A DNA stretch of 64,000 nucleotides from Dictyostelium firmibasis (Eukaryota > Evosea > Eumycetozoa > Dictyosteliales > Dictyosteliaceae): contig CM069765.1 in NCBI GenBank assembly GCA_036169595.1, positions 486,001 to 550,000 on the forward strand. Reading direction: 5' to 3'. Position numbers and translations under genes: made by a program. Shown piece by piece: positions 1 to 17,719 of this stretch (within the stretch, counting starts at the first letter, position 1; every line of letters starts with the position of its first letter). The notes beneath the pieces are model-generated. The model worked only from the letters and a program-made list of their open reading frames with translations. It searched no databases and was not told where the DNA came from.

Positions 1-616
1 CCCACTCATGATGAATCTGTGAACACCGACCCTCCAATGGAATTATAAATTCCACCCCTAACGATCCATGATAGCTCCACTATCTACAGATCTTCGGAAT
101 AATACCCCCACTTCATCCTCGTTTAAGATTATACATTCTGAATCCCAACACACAATCAGATGCTACACAATTTTATTTTGTTTTTTTTAAAAAAGATTGA
201 GGTTTATTTTATACATACATGGTAATAAAGTATGTGATAAAATTACAAATTTTTTTATTTTGTAAATAAAATTTTGGGAAAAAAAAAAAAAAAATTTTAA
301 TTAAAAAAAAAAAATTTAAATTAAAAAAAAAAAAAAAATTTAAATATAAAAAAAATACTTAAATTCATAGCACTTGTTTTAAAAAAAATTTTTTTTAGTG
401 CTTGGGGTGGTAGGAATTTTTTTGAAATTTCCCTCCAACACCTATTTTTTAAAAAAATTATTAATCAACCACTATATAATTATGGTGACCGTTTCACTCT
501 TACTGGTGTCACATAAAACCCCAAATTTTAAATTTTTTATTGAATAAATTTTATATGATTTTTTTTTAAAATAAAAAAAAATCTGTATGTGTTGATATAT
601 AAAATAAATATTGTTG
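1..616. other. Intergenic; GC-richer block at 1-175
   Basis: Positions 1-175 are clearly richer in G+C than the rest, which is nearly all A/T. In this genome that usually means coding or transposon sequence. The minus strand has a short open stretch there but I recognise no family, and the window edge cuts it. From 176 to 616 I see only A/T-rich sequence with homopolymers. Confidence 0.4.
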
Positions 617-982
617 TTATATAAAAAGTTTAACCTTTTTGTTTCTTATGTATTGATAATAACCACCAGCACCAAGTAGTGATATACCTGCAACACAACC
701 AATGGTTATACCTGCGATGGCACCTCCGGATATATTTGAGATTTCTTTTTTATGATTGACATATTGGAATAAGTTGATAGCAGTATATGAAAGATCATCA
801 TCAATAATGGTGACATTATGAATTCCATCACCTTCATAATAGGTTTTAAAAAAAAAACCGTTTTATAATTTATTTCTATTTGTTACAGACTTCTAAGAAA
901 TATGTATTATTATATGGAGTGTATAAAAAAGTTTGTGTGTATCATATAAGGGATCATCATCATTAGATAGAGGTCGATTAAT
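617..982 (-). pseudogene. 3' relic of a single-pass membrane protein gene (Tgr/IPT-TIG-like tail)
   Basis: The minus strand reads as two exon-like pieces joined by a possible short intron. The last piece encodes a juxtamembrane stretch, then a Gly/Ala/Ile-rich transmembrane helix (GGAIAGITIGCVAGISLLG), a short basic tail (YIRNKKVK) and a stop at 617-619. This tail layout is typical of the large Dictyostelium families of secreted-domain receptors such as Tgr and IPT/TIG proteins. The upstream piece (about 850-982) encodes a short extracellular-like segment preceded by a TTTAG acceptor. Only about 380 bp separate it from the stop of the next gene, so there is no room for the ectodomain. It is probably a decayed 3' end. 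The family assignment is inference. Confidence 0.45.
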
Positions 983-1383
983 CTAAACTTTTTTCTCACA
1001 TAAATTTTTTGTAAAAACAGGAAAAACTCGTGAAAAATTTCAAAAATTTAATATGGTAAGTTAATAAGTTACAGTAATTTAAATGTTTGTATTTTAAAAA
1101 TATAGAATTAATCAATTATTTATATATATCATTTTATTACCCTATCGATTAGCAATATTTTTATATATAAATTATAATTTAATTAATTTATTTTAATTTA
1201 TAAAATAATTTAATAATTTTCATTGAAAATTAAAAAAAATTTCCGATAAAAATTTCTATCTCTATCTTTGTGTAATTAGCATCTCAGACATTGAAAACTT
1301 TTTTAAATAACTCCAAATATGCTATTAACTCGAAAGAATTATAAAAAAAAATTATTTTTTTTGTTTGGACAATTTTATTGATT
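983..1383. other. Intergenic, A/T-rich
   Basis: I see no supported gene, only A/T-rich sequence between the relic and the stop codon of the polyketide synthase. Confidence 0.5.
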
Positions 1384-9789
<8,406 letters not shown>

Positions 9790-10448
9790 TTTTTTTTTTA
9801 TAATTTTTTTATAATTTTTTTTAAAAAAAAATCAATATAAAAGATAAAAAGAATAATAAAGAAATAAAAATAATTAGGAAAAAGAAAAAAAAAAAAGTTA
9901 CATTTTTAAAAAACCGTTTTAATGAATTTGTAAAAAATATTGTTTGTTTTTAAATTACAAAAGTAAACAGTTAAAGGTTTGGCCTGATAATGATTTTTAT
10001 TCATAATGTTTTGGGTGAACAAAAATGATAAAAAAAAAAAAGAAAAAATTTTGAAAAAAAATAAGTGGAAAAAAAAAAAAGTAAAAAAAAATTTCAAAAA
10101 AAGTGTCAATAAAAAAAAGTAGAAAAAATTATTATTAATTTTTTTAAATCTTCCTTATTAAGATAAGAAAAAATATATGGAGAATCCATAACAGTTTTTT
10201 ATTTTTTATTAATATGAAAATCACTAAAATTTAGAGAAAGGTGTTATTTTTTATTTTATTATTATAACCTCAATACCTATTTGTAAAGTTAAAAATTATT
10301 TCCAGAAAAAAAAACAAAAACAATTTTTAATTATAAAAAACCACCAATTTTTTTTTTTTTTTTTTTTTTATTTTTTTTTTTTTTTTTGGGGTTATCAAAA
10401 AAACCACATATAAATTATTTTTTTTATTTGATTCTCGTCTGTACAGAT
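9790..10448. promoter_or_regulatory. Intergenic region between two divergent genes
   Basis: This A/T-rich stretch with T and A homopolymers lies between the start of the PKS (-) and that of the Rab-like GTPase (+). It should hold both promoters. I see no defined element beyond the T-runs usual for Dictyostelium promoters. Confidence 0.4.
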
Positions 10449-10700
10449 ATGGATACTTCTATTGTTTTAAAAGTATGATTTTTTTTTAAAAAAAAATCAC
10501 TATGTTATATGTTTTAAAATTATTTTCTCTTTTTAACAAAGATTATTAGTGTTGGTAATTCAGGTGTTGGTAAATCATCAATCGGAGATGTTTTCAATAG
10601 TAGAGAATTTGGTAGTGTGTGTATGACAATAGGTATTGATTTTTTTACAAAATGTATTGTTGTAGAAAACAATCACACAAAACTTCAAGTAAGTAAAGAG

Positions 10701-10736
<36 letters not shown>

Positions 10737-11193
10737 ATTTTAGTTTTTTTTCAATAGAATACCAACATTTTTCTAATTTTCAATGTGCACTGAAAAAAAA
10801 AAAACAAAAAAAAAGGTTTGGGATTCAGCAGGTCAAGAACGTTTTGGAACTATATATTCTACTTATTATATAGGTGCAAATTGTTGTTTATTATGTTTTA
10901 GTGTTGATGATGAACAATCATTTAGTGATCTAGATAAATGGAAAAGAGAAATTGAACAAAAAACCACAGATTTACCAATAATACTAGTTGGTAATAAAAT
11001 TGATATTTTACAAGAAAAACATTTAATTACAAAAGATATGGCAGAAGAATGGTGTAAGAAACAAAATACTAAATTTCAAATACCTTATTTTGAGACATCA
11101 GCGAAAAATTCAACCAATATTAATCAAGTATTTTATGAAGCTGGTACCTTGGGTTTACATCATAAAATGAAATCAAACAAACCTAATAAATAG
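10449..11193 (+). CDS. Rab-family small GTPase without C-terminal cysteine
   Basis: Three exons, 10449-10472, 10542-10688 and 10816-11193, give 182 residues in one frame. All GTPase boxes are visible: P-loop GNSGVGKSS, switch I MTIGIDF, WDSAGQERF, NKID and ETSAK. WDSAGQERF with the IGID switch places it with Rab proteins, which switch between GTP and GDP forms on membranes. Introns sit after residue 8 and between the switch-I exon and the WDSAGQ box. The protein ends in KSNKPNK and has no prenylatable Cys motif, so a normal membrane anchor is missing. It may be a diverged Rab-related protein working in the cytosol, or a decaying copy beside the transposon island. The 5' exon is only eight codons and rests on GT/AG signals alone. 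Confidence 0.82.
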
Positions 11194-11453
11194 GCAATTG
11201 AATGTTGGTAAATAAAAAATTTTCATCATTATTTTTTATTTTTTTTTTTTATTTGTTGTTTTTTAATCATTGTTATTTTTTTTTCTTTTTTTTATTTTCT
11301 ATTTTTTTTTTATCTGTAAAATATTGGTCTGAGGTTGGGTTGATGTTTGATAGAGTTGAATTCTTTTTTTTATATTGTATAGTATTATGCTATTTGTAAT
11401 GTAGTTTTTATTTATAGCGCACAGGGACAAAGTTGTGGAGATGGTGTTTTAAG
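11194..11453. other. Intergenic, A/T-rich then GC-richer edge of island
   Basis: There is T-rich sequence after the GTPase stop. From about 11415 the composition becomes more balanced, marking the start of transposon-derived DNA. No gene is seen. Confidence 0.4.
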
Positions 11454-11662
11454 TGTAAAATATTCGATTTCTGGTCTACCAGCCGAGCCTGCTTGCTCCA
11501 GAACTCGAACTCCTTTACTAAGATACGAACTCCGCATTTATATTCTCGCGTTTCGAAAATTACAAAAATATAAAAATTTCAAAAAAAAATAAAAACTCAG
11601 TTTTATATTCATAACCACACAAAACACACCTTTGTTTATATTTTATTAGTAATACCATTACA
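11454..11662 (+). repeat. LTR-like repeat of a Ty3-type retrotransposon
   Basis: The unit begins TGTAAAATATTCG and ends TACCATTACA, the TG...CA ends expected of an LTR. Positions about 11517-11662 recur as an inverted, slightly diverged copy at 14520-14665. A gag-pro reading frame follows it on the same strand, so it fits as a 5' LTR. The element name (DGLT-A or skipper type) is not certain. Confidence 0.55.
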
Positions 11663-11700
11663 CTTTTTTTTTTTAATCATATATATACTTTTGTTCCTAG

Positions 11701-12633
11701 TGCCGGCCGGGAGGAAAGACTGGTAGAACTATCCAAGATTCCGAGGTCAGGAGACTCAAAGAATCACTCAAAACTCACGGTCCAATCAAGTTCTTTAAGG
11801 ATCTAGAATTTACCTTTCAGCAACACGAGGTAGAATCACTGGTAAATAGAATTAGAGTGATTAAAATGAGAATTTTGGAGAATTTCGATTTCGCCAATTC
11901 AATCGAGGAACACATGACATGGGAACAGGTAGTTAAAATCATTAACGTTAACGACGATTCGGCCACTAGACAGAAGCACTATAATGATCTGTTAATGGAA
12001 GCTGCTAAAAACATCAATGATACTGGATCTGGTCTAGCAAACTATATCACAGTGTTTGAAACCAATTATAGGTCTTTATACAATGGAATGGATGCCTTTT
12101 CATTAATTGAAAAAAATTTTATTTTTCTTACCAATAAAAGCAAAGAGAAGGTTAGAACCAAGGCCAAAGAGGGAGCTCTTGAAAGCACCAATCTCTCAAA
12201 TTGGATTACACTCGCTAAAGATCTAGCCAATGATTTAGAGAGAAAGAACCATGAAGAAAATACCAGAAAAAGAACACTGGAATTGAATTCTTCACCTGAT
12301 CCTCCTTCTATCAACAATAGTAACAATAATAATAAACCAAAATTCAATAAGAAGAAGAACTACCCTCATGCAAACTGGGAGAATAAGCTTGTGGATCTTG
12401 ATCTTGGTTGGATTAATAGAAATAAAGAAATTTCAAAAATAATGTCAGCTAGTAAAGCCAACGTTAACTCGAATGGGGTCGAGAATAAAGAAAGTAAAGA
12501 GAACAATCGTGAAAGTCAAACACCGAGTAGTGGCAGACAGTTCACAGGAAAATGTCACAACTGCGGAAAAGAAGGACATCCCGCCAGAAATTGCAGAGCT
12601 AGCAAACCAACTAGTTCAACAAATACAAATTAA
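11701..12633 (+). CDS. Retrotransposon Gag with CCHC zinc knuckle
   Basis: The frame is open from 11701 to 12633 (311 codons) with no obvious ATG at its start. Internal ATGs lie at 11866 and later, so the true start is unclear. The C-terminal part has a polar Asn/Lys-rich linker and then a single zinc knuckle, CHNCGKEGHPARNC (about 12556-12597), the nucleic-acid-binding mark of LTR-retrotransposon Gag. Base composition is less A/T-rich than in host genes. The protease frame overlaps its end in another reading frame, as in Ty3-like elements that use frameshifting. It lies downstream of an LTR-like repeat. The element is incomplete: no intact polymerase follows. Confidence 0.75.
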   Translation, partial: CRPGGKTGRTIQDSEVRRLKESLKTHGPIKFFKDLEFTFQQHEVESLVNRIRVIKMRILENFDFANSIEEHMTWEQVVKIINVNDDSATRQKHYNDLLMEAAKNINDTGSGLANYITVFETNYRSLYNGMDAFSLIEKNFIFLTNKSKEKVRTKAKEGALESTNLSNWITLAKDLANDLERKNHEENTRKRTLELNSSPDPPSINNSNNNNKPKFNKKKNYPHANWENKLVDLDLGWINRNKEISKIMSASKANVNSNGVENKESKENNRESQTPSSGRQFTGKCHNCGKEGHPARNCRASKPTSSTNTN

Positions 12634-13081
12634 TAATATTAATTTCAGTAGTGTTGGTCGTATCACTGATAAAAAATATGGCATTAGAATAAGAGTAGAT
12701 GATAGATGGATAATTGCTCTTATCTATACAGGATGCTCGCATAGCATCATCAGTCCATCAATAGTGAACAAGAGTTTGAAGAAAGTAATTTAGTAATTTT
12801 TAGGTTTATATTTTCTAGGATCGTCGGATATTTTTTTTGAAAGAAATATGATTAGTAAGAGATTCAAGGATGAAGAAGATAAACTCTTATCATATGGTCT
12901 GATAATACCGTTGGTTGATTATCAGTATAATGGAACAAAGTTCAAGAACGCACAAATCATATCATGTTTGGAAACTAGTAGATTGAGATTATCGCTCAAT
13001 GAAAGAATAAACATGAAGAAGATATTGTTGGGAACTCAACACAAATTAGAAGTTCGAAAAGAATTATTCAACAACGGATAG
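12590..13081 (+). pseudogene. Retroviral-type aspartic protease remnant (gag-pro)
   Basis: In the frame overlapping the Gag end, 12590-12793 encodes a pepsin-like protease core with IALIYTGCSHSIISPS. The usual catalytic motif is D-S/T-G, and here the Asp position is Tyr, so the enzyme should be dead. The frame stops at 12793. A second fragment, 12848-13081, continues protease-like sequence in a different frame and then ends, with no reverse transcriptase behind it. This is a broken 3' end of the element that starts at 11454. Confidence 0.6.
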
Positions 13082-13452
13082 AAATAATGTAATAAACACG
13101 AATGAATAATGATGCTATAAAACCACCTAAGGTTTAGTCCAAGGTTAGAATCAAAAGGTCTGAAGAGAAGGTTTGATTAGAAGGTCTCAACAGAATCTAA
13201 CCTATAGGTTCCTTAGGAAATAACTCGAGTATAAAAACAAAATAAAATTATAAAATAAACATTCATCATTTAATTAACAATAAGTATATAAACAGATAAA
13301 GAGTATAAATTATTATTATTGATTATATTGTGGAAATTATATTTATATAAAAGGAATTATATAAATAATAATTTAAGTTTAACGTATTCTTATGAGATAA
13401 GAAAGAATTATTTAGATATTACTCACGCGATTCTTTACAATTTCATAAAAAT
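13082..13452. other. Mixed-composition spacer before tRNA-Glu
   Basis: No frame is supported. Positions about 13100-13230 are GC-richer and probably transposon-derived. The rest is A/T-rich upstream DNA of the tRNA gene. Confidence 0.4.
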
Positions 13453-13524
13453 TCCTCATTGGTGTAGTCGGTAACACTCTAGTCTTTCACACTGGTACCT
13501 CGGGTTCGATTCCCGAATGGGGAG
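13453..13524 (+). tRNA. tRNA-Glu (anticodon UUC)
   Basis: The 72-nt cloverleaf has a seven-pair acceptor stem (TCCTCAT with ATGGGGA, one T-G pair), discriminator G, anticodon loop CTTTCAC and T-arm GGTTCGATTCC. There is no intron. A T-rich tract for Pol III termination is weak (CTTTTC follows directly). An external B box lies 28 bp downstream. The copy at 18053-18124 on the other strand is identical over all 72 nt. Confidence 0.96.
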
Positions 13525-13551
13525 CTTTTCATCAAAACTTGATATGGTCGT

Positions 13552-13568
13552 GGGATCGACACCTTATG
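13552..13568 (+). promoter_or_regulatory. External B box, also target duplication copy 1
   Basis: GGGATCGACACCTTATG lies 28-44 bp past the tRNA end. GGATCGACACC resembles the B-box consensus GGTTCGANTCC. External B boxes downstream of tRNA genes are a known Dictyostelium feature. The same 17 bases recur at 14505-14521. Confidence 0.7.
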
Positions 13569-13926
13569 AGACCTGGACGCTCTGCTGGTCAAAGCCATAG
13601 ACAGTGTAAGGCATCGCGAAGTAACGTGGTTTTAATTAAACCTTATTGGAGGCTATACGTAGTGGTTCTGCGCTGAATCACACCGATGGCCAAAGAACCA
13701 GAAAGATTCAATGATATCAACTTTTATAATAATAATATAAAAATAATCAAAAACAGGATTTCAAAAAAATACTGTATATTAAGAAAATCTCTCCCTAATA
13801 ATGTGATTGTTGACTTTTTCATATAAATGTAAAAGAATCATATAATGAACATTATTTAAATTAACTATTTAAAAAAAAATAAACTTTATTATTGTTAAAG
13901 ACTAAGGTCAAACAATAATCATTAAT

Positions 13927-13974
<48 letters not shown>

Positions 13975-14351
13975 TATAATAATAATATAAAAATAATCAA
14001 AAACAGGATTTCAAAAAAATACTGTATATTAAGAAAATCTCTCCCTAATAATGTGATTGTGGACTTTTTCATATAAATGTAAAAGCATCATATATTGAAC
14101 ATTAATTAAATTAACTATTAAAAAAATAATAAACTTTATTATTGTTAAAGACTAAGGTCAAACAATAATCATTAATATTTAAAAAAAAAAAAAAAAAAAA
14201 AGAATCACACAGTCTCCTTGGTTGGAGCATTAGGTCATACAACGAAGTAACGTGGTCATAAATAACACACCTCATAATCAACCGGAAAAAAGCTCGACTT
14301 CCAAAAAACAACAACAAAAAACCATGGTGATTAGAAATTCTAATCCCAATA

Positions 14352-14392
<41 letters not shown>

Positions 14393-14504
14393 GAACAGGC
14401 AACCTACCAGACAAAATGTTCGATTCCCACTCGCCTCCTAACGGAAAACCGTCTCAAGGCGCAACCCTTGAATAGGTAAAAAAAAAAAAAAAAAAAAAAA
14501 AAAA
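13569..14504 (+). mobile_element. Composite TRE3-type non-LTR insertion downstream of tRNA-Glu
   Basis: This 936-bp insertion is bounded by a 17-bp direct repeat (13552-13568 and 14505-14521) and ends in a long A-run before the second copy, as expected of a target-primed non-LTR element. Inside are two near-identical 3' units, 13723-13971 and 13972-14201, each ending in ATTAATATTT plus A-run. Their 3' sequence matches the TRE3-like fragment at 17740-17830. The 5' part (13569-13720) contains a segment (GTAGTGGTTCTGCGCTGAAT) resembling the head of the short tRNA-like repeat. No ORF1 or ORF2 survives. The position just downstream of a tRNA gene is the known niche of TRE3 elements. Confidence 0.65.
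14187..14388 (+). repeat. Diverged relative of the tRNA-headed short repeat
   Basis: The segment from GAATCACACAG through GGTCATACAACGAAGTAACGTGGTCATAAAT aligns with the body of the short repeats at 57174-62042 (GAATAACACAG, GGTCATACCACG, AACGTGGTCAC). It runs in the plus sense and ends in ATATT plus an A-run. It is nested in the TRE3-type composite. Confidence 0.5.
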
Positions 14505-14519
14505 GGGATCGACACCTTA

Positions 14520-14665
14520 TGTAATGGTAATACTAATAAAATATAAACAAAGGTGTGTTTTGTGTGTTTATGAATACAAAACTGAGTTGTTTTTATTTTA
14601 TTTTGAAATATTTATATTTTTGTGATTCTCGAAACGCGAGAATATAAATGCGGAGTTCGTATCTT
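14520..14665 (-). repeat. Truncated inverted copy of the 11454-11662 LTR
   Basis: Reading the minus strand, this matches about 145 bp at the 3' end of the LTR-like repeat at 11454-11662, ending TACCATTACA. Its other end joins directly to an integrase fragment, so the first part of the LTR has been lost. Confidence 0.6.
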
Positions 14666-14800
14666 GAATGGACCACAATTTGGTAACAATTTCCTTTGAT
14701 CACTAACATCAATCTTGATTGTGTTTAATTTACTAAGTTTCATTAATACGAAATCACCTACTTCGTAAATTATATCTTCTCTAGTTTTAATGCTTAATGT
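14666..14800 (-). pseudogene. Integrase C-terminal fragment (GPY/F module)
   Basis: The minus strand encodes YEVGDFVLMKLSKLN and, further on, KLLPNCGPFKI. This is the signature of the GPY/F module at the end of Ty3/gypsy integrases. It is only about 45 codons long and runs into a truncated LTR, consistent with a 3' end of the element family found at 11454-13081, in opposite orientation. Confidence 0.6.
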
Positions 14801-15126
14801 TTACAGTCACCACTTATTAAATTTTCGCATCTAGACCCTACTATCGTTCAAAGAATATTCCTCAAATATTATCAAGAAATTCACTATACACTGGCGAGAC
14901 GTCTCAAATTACGGGAAGGAACTGGGGTTCTGGGCCTTCGCGTTCAATTAAGTGAGTCAGTGGTTAAGTGCACTTGAGCATAAATCAGCAGTACCTCTTC
15001 ATTGGATGGCGCGAGAGTTGAAAGCGGACGTCGTTCGATTCATATGAAGGATTGGCTTAAGGTTTCACCGTAGGTGAGATGGTACCCAAATTACCACCTT
15101 ACTTGCGCTCATCACATTAAACAAAT
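14801..15126. other. Unidentified GC-rich block
   Basis: This stretch is markedly richer in G+C than its surroundings (for example GGCGCGAGAGTTGAAAGCGG near 15008). Frames on both strands are broken. It looks transposon-derived but I recognise no domain. Confidence 0.45.
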
Positions 15127-15208
15127 TTTTTAATTGAGACTGTAAATAAAATAAAACAATAAATCCGGGTTCTATCCCCGAGGAGAAACAGCTTAAACTG
15201 TAATATCC

Positions 15209-15242
<34 letters not shown>
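15127..15242 (+). mobile_element. TRE5-like 3' end fragment
   Basis: The sequence CGGGTTCTATCCCCGAGGAG followed by AAACAGC, CTGTAATATCCAATTT and a long A-run matches the 3' end of the TRE5-type unit at 19098-19181 with changes. It is a truncated, diverged copy cut by the neighbouring LTR. Confidence 0.5.
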
Positions 15243-15248
<6 letters not shown>

Positions 15249-15532
15249 TAGACGTACTTTAGCCTTCTAAAAGATAATTAAATTACACAATTAATCCAAT
15301 GATTAATTAACTATAATACTAAACAATTCTTCAATTTAATCAGAATAAAACAATAATAAAAAGTATTATATAAACATATTTATTTTATCTTTATTATATA
15401 TTTAAGAGGAGTATCTTTATATTTTATTATTATTTGTTGATTTATAACTCTATTTGAATAACCTAAATGACTTTACAACTTTTACTAAATTTGGATATTT
15501 GAGAATTCTTATCTATAGTCATTACGTTACAT
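15243..15532 (-). repeat. LTR (family with TGTAACGTAATGAC end), left copy
   Basis: On the minus strand it starts TGTAACGTAATGACTATAG and ends CGTCTATTAC. It shares long identical stretches with 16797-17123 (same orientation) and 59010-59392 (opposite orientation). It carries a deletion relative to those copies. With 16797-17123 it brackets protease and RNase H/integrase remnants, so it fits as the 3' LTR of a minus-strand element. Confidence 0.7.
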
Positions 15533-15961
15533 TTCCTCCCTTTTTAATTTTTTTTTTTTTTTTTTAATTCTATTTATATTTATATTATTATAACATTCGA
15601 TTTTAAATGTGACTTCGAAATTCTTCTTTAATACTTTGTAAGGACCTATAAAATCAATACCTATTGTGTGAAATACATTTTTAAAATAATCTAATAAAGC
15701 ATTATAAAACATTTCTTTCTTAAATTTTTGACTAAATAATTCACTAATGAATTTGATAACATTCTTATTTGTATAATATCTAAAATATTTTACACTTTCA
15801 ATAATTGCTAAACTTTCTTTTTTAATTGTAGAATAATTTGATTCAACATTACGTAACCTTCTTGAAAAATAAGAAACAACACAACTATTTTGAATTGATT
15901 TACCTCCTATACCATAATTCTTTTTCTTTTGGGGAAGTTTTATATGGTGGTGTATATGCAT
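15527..15961 (-). pseudogene. RNase H and integrase remnants of a Ty3-type retrotransposon
   Basis: The frame encodes an RNase H segment (VVSYFSRRL, then VESNYSTIKKESLAIIESV), diagnostic of Ty3/gypsy Pol, and then jumps to an integrase-like GIDFIGPYK and a short Lys-rich tail. Reverse transcriptase is missing and the two parts are joined by a deletion. It sits between two LTRs, downstream of a protease remnant on the same strand. Confidence 0.7.
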
Positions 15962-16071
15962 CAGATTGGTTATTATTTAATTTAATTTCATGTTCAATGA
16001 TACCAACTTTACCTGGAACTAACAATTTTGTTTCAAAAGATGAATGATGATTTTTTGACTATTTCTTTAAT

Positions 16072-16600
16072 TTATTCATCTTCGATTTTATCTAATGTTG
16101 ATTGATTCAATGAACAAACTAATGTATTTGTGGCACTACACTCTTTTACTTCCATTGGATGTGAATCACCTGTTTCTGGACAATACACTTTATTTTCACA
16201 AATTCCAATATTAATTCCAACTTTTGATAATACTGATAAACCAAAAATACAATTATCATTTAAGATTTTTTCTTTTACTATTAAAAATGTACAAAGATTC
16301 GATGATCTTCCTAAACTAACTATTGTATCCACTTTACCTAAAACAGTAACTAAACTTCCACAAGCGGTTTTAACTTTTGCACTACATGGGACCCAATTTA
16401 ACTTTAATTCTTTTGCTAGACTATCCCATAAAATTGATATTGATGCACCTGAATCGACTAAACCTTTTGTCGAAACCCCATTGATAGATAAATTTGTAAA
16501 TAATCTACCATTTACAGAACTAACTGTATTTACACTACTATTACTATTATTATTATTATCTTTCTCTTTATCACTATTATCTTTATTAAAGAAACTCTGA
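16072..16600 (-). pseudogene. Aspartic protease domain of the same Ty3-type element
   Basis: The minus strand is open through a protease with the active-site motif VDSGASISILW, followed by about 80 residues and a stop near 16072. Unlike the remnant at 12590 it keeps the catalytic Asp. An Asn/Ser/Lys-rich linker precedes it. Gag upstream is lost; 16601-16796 is T-rich filler up to the LTR. Confidence 0.65.
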
Positions 16601-16796
16601 GAATGTTATTGTTTGTGCGGAACCAGAAAAACAAAATGTTTTTTAAACATTCATTTTTTTTTTTTTTTTTTTTTTATTTTTTAAATTTTAATTTTAATTT
16701 TAATTTGAAATCTTTCTCTTTTTTTTTTTTTTTAAATTTTATTATTATTATTCTCCACCCTATCTACTCTCTTCTTGAAAAAAAAATTTTACCCTG

Positions 16797-17123
16797 ACGT
16801 CTATTAATTTTAAATTCAAACAATTTTATAATACTAAACAATTCTTCAATTTAATGAGAATAACCCAATAATAAAAAGTATTCTCTAAACAAATTTATTT
16901 TATCTTTATTATATATTTAAGAGGAGTATCTTTATTTATATATTTTATGGCTAACTAACTCTCTGAATAATCTTCATCATTTAATTTTAATTTTCTTCTT
17001 TTTATACTAAATATTTTATTATTATTTGTTGATTTATAACTCTATTTGAATAACCTAAATGACTTTACAACTTTTACTAAATTTGGATATTTGAGAATTC
17101 TTATCTATAGTCATTACGTTACA
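16797..17123 (-). repeat. LTR, right copy of the pair with 15243-15532
   Basis: On the minus strand it opens TGTAACGTAATGACTATAG and matches the left copy over most of its length, but retains a segment (about 16930-17020) lost there. It serves as the 5' LTR of the minus-strand element. Confidence 0.7.
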
Positions 17124-17127
17124 TTTC

Positions 17128-17496
17128 TGTAATATATCAAAAATTTACTATTTAAATAAATTATTAATAAAATACAATCAAAATAAAATATCTAATCAAT
17201 CTTAAATAATTGCAACTAAATCACAAATAATTAATTACAATCTCACTTTTTACAAACTGTAAAAATCAATTCAAACAATTTGTTAAAAGCCAAAATCAAT
17301 CATAATAATTAAATTAATAATTATTATAATTAATTTTATTAATTAGCAATTTTAAAATTATAAATAGCAGGCTTTAAAATTAATTTAAAGCAGAGATTTT
17401 TCAATAGAATATTTAATTTTATTTATTTATTATTTAAAGTTGTATATTATTATTTAATTAATAATTTATTAAATAGTAAATTATTGATATATTACA
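17128..17496 (+). repeat. Solo LTR (family with TGTAATRTATCAA end)
   Basis: This 369-bp unit begins TGTAATATATCAA and ends TTGATATATTACA, so its tips are inverted repeats. It shares a diagnostic internal stretch (TCACTTTTTACAAA, GCCAAAATCAAT, ATAGCAGG, TTTTTCAATAG) with the LTR at 57386-57803. No internal region is attached. It abuts the preceding LTR. Confidence 0.7.
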
Positions 17497-17502
17497 AATG
17501 TC

Positions 17503-17646
17503 ACCAGCCACATAAAGACACATTATTTCCCCTTTGTTCCACACACTCAAAACATTAATTTTATACATTAATTGAACCTGTAAAAAAAAAATAAACACGA
17601 GTTCTATTCTCGAGGAGAGACAACCTAAAAAAAAAAAAAAAAAAAA
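17503..17646 (+). mobile_element. TRE5-like 3' fragment
   Basis: It matches the last 145 bp of the TRE5-type unit at 18175-19181 (CACCAGCC, AAAGACACATTATTTCCCC, CACGAGTTCTATTCTCGAGG) and ends in an A-run. Its 5' side is cut by the solo LTR. Confidence 0.65.
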
Positions 17647-17719
17647 GAAAACAAGTGGATAAATTGAATTCGAACACCTCCAATAGGATGGGAATATACT
17701 ATTACCCCATTAAAACATT

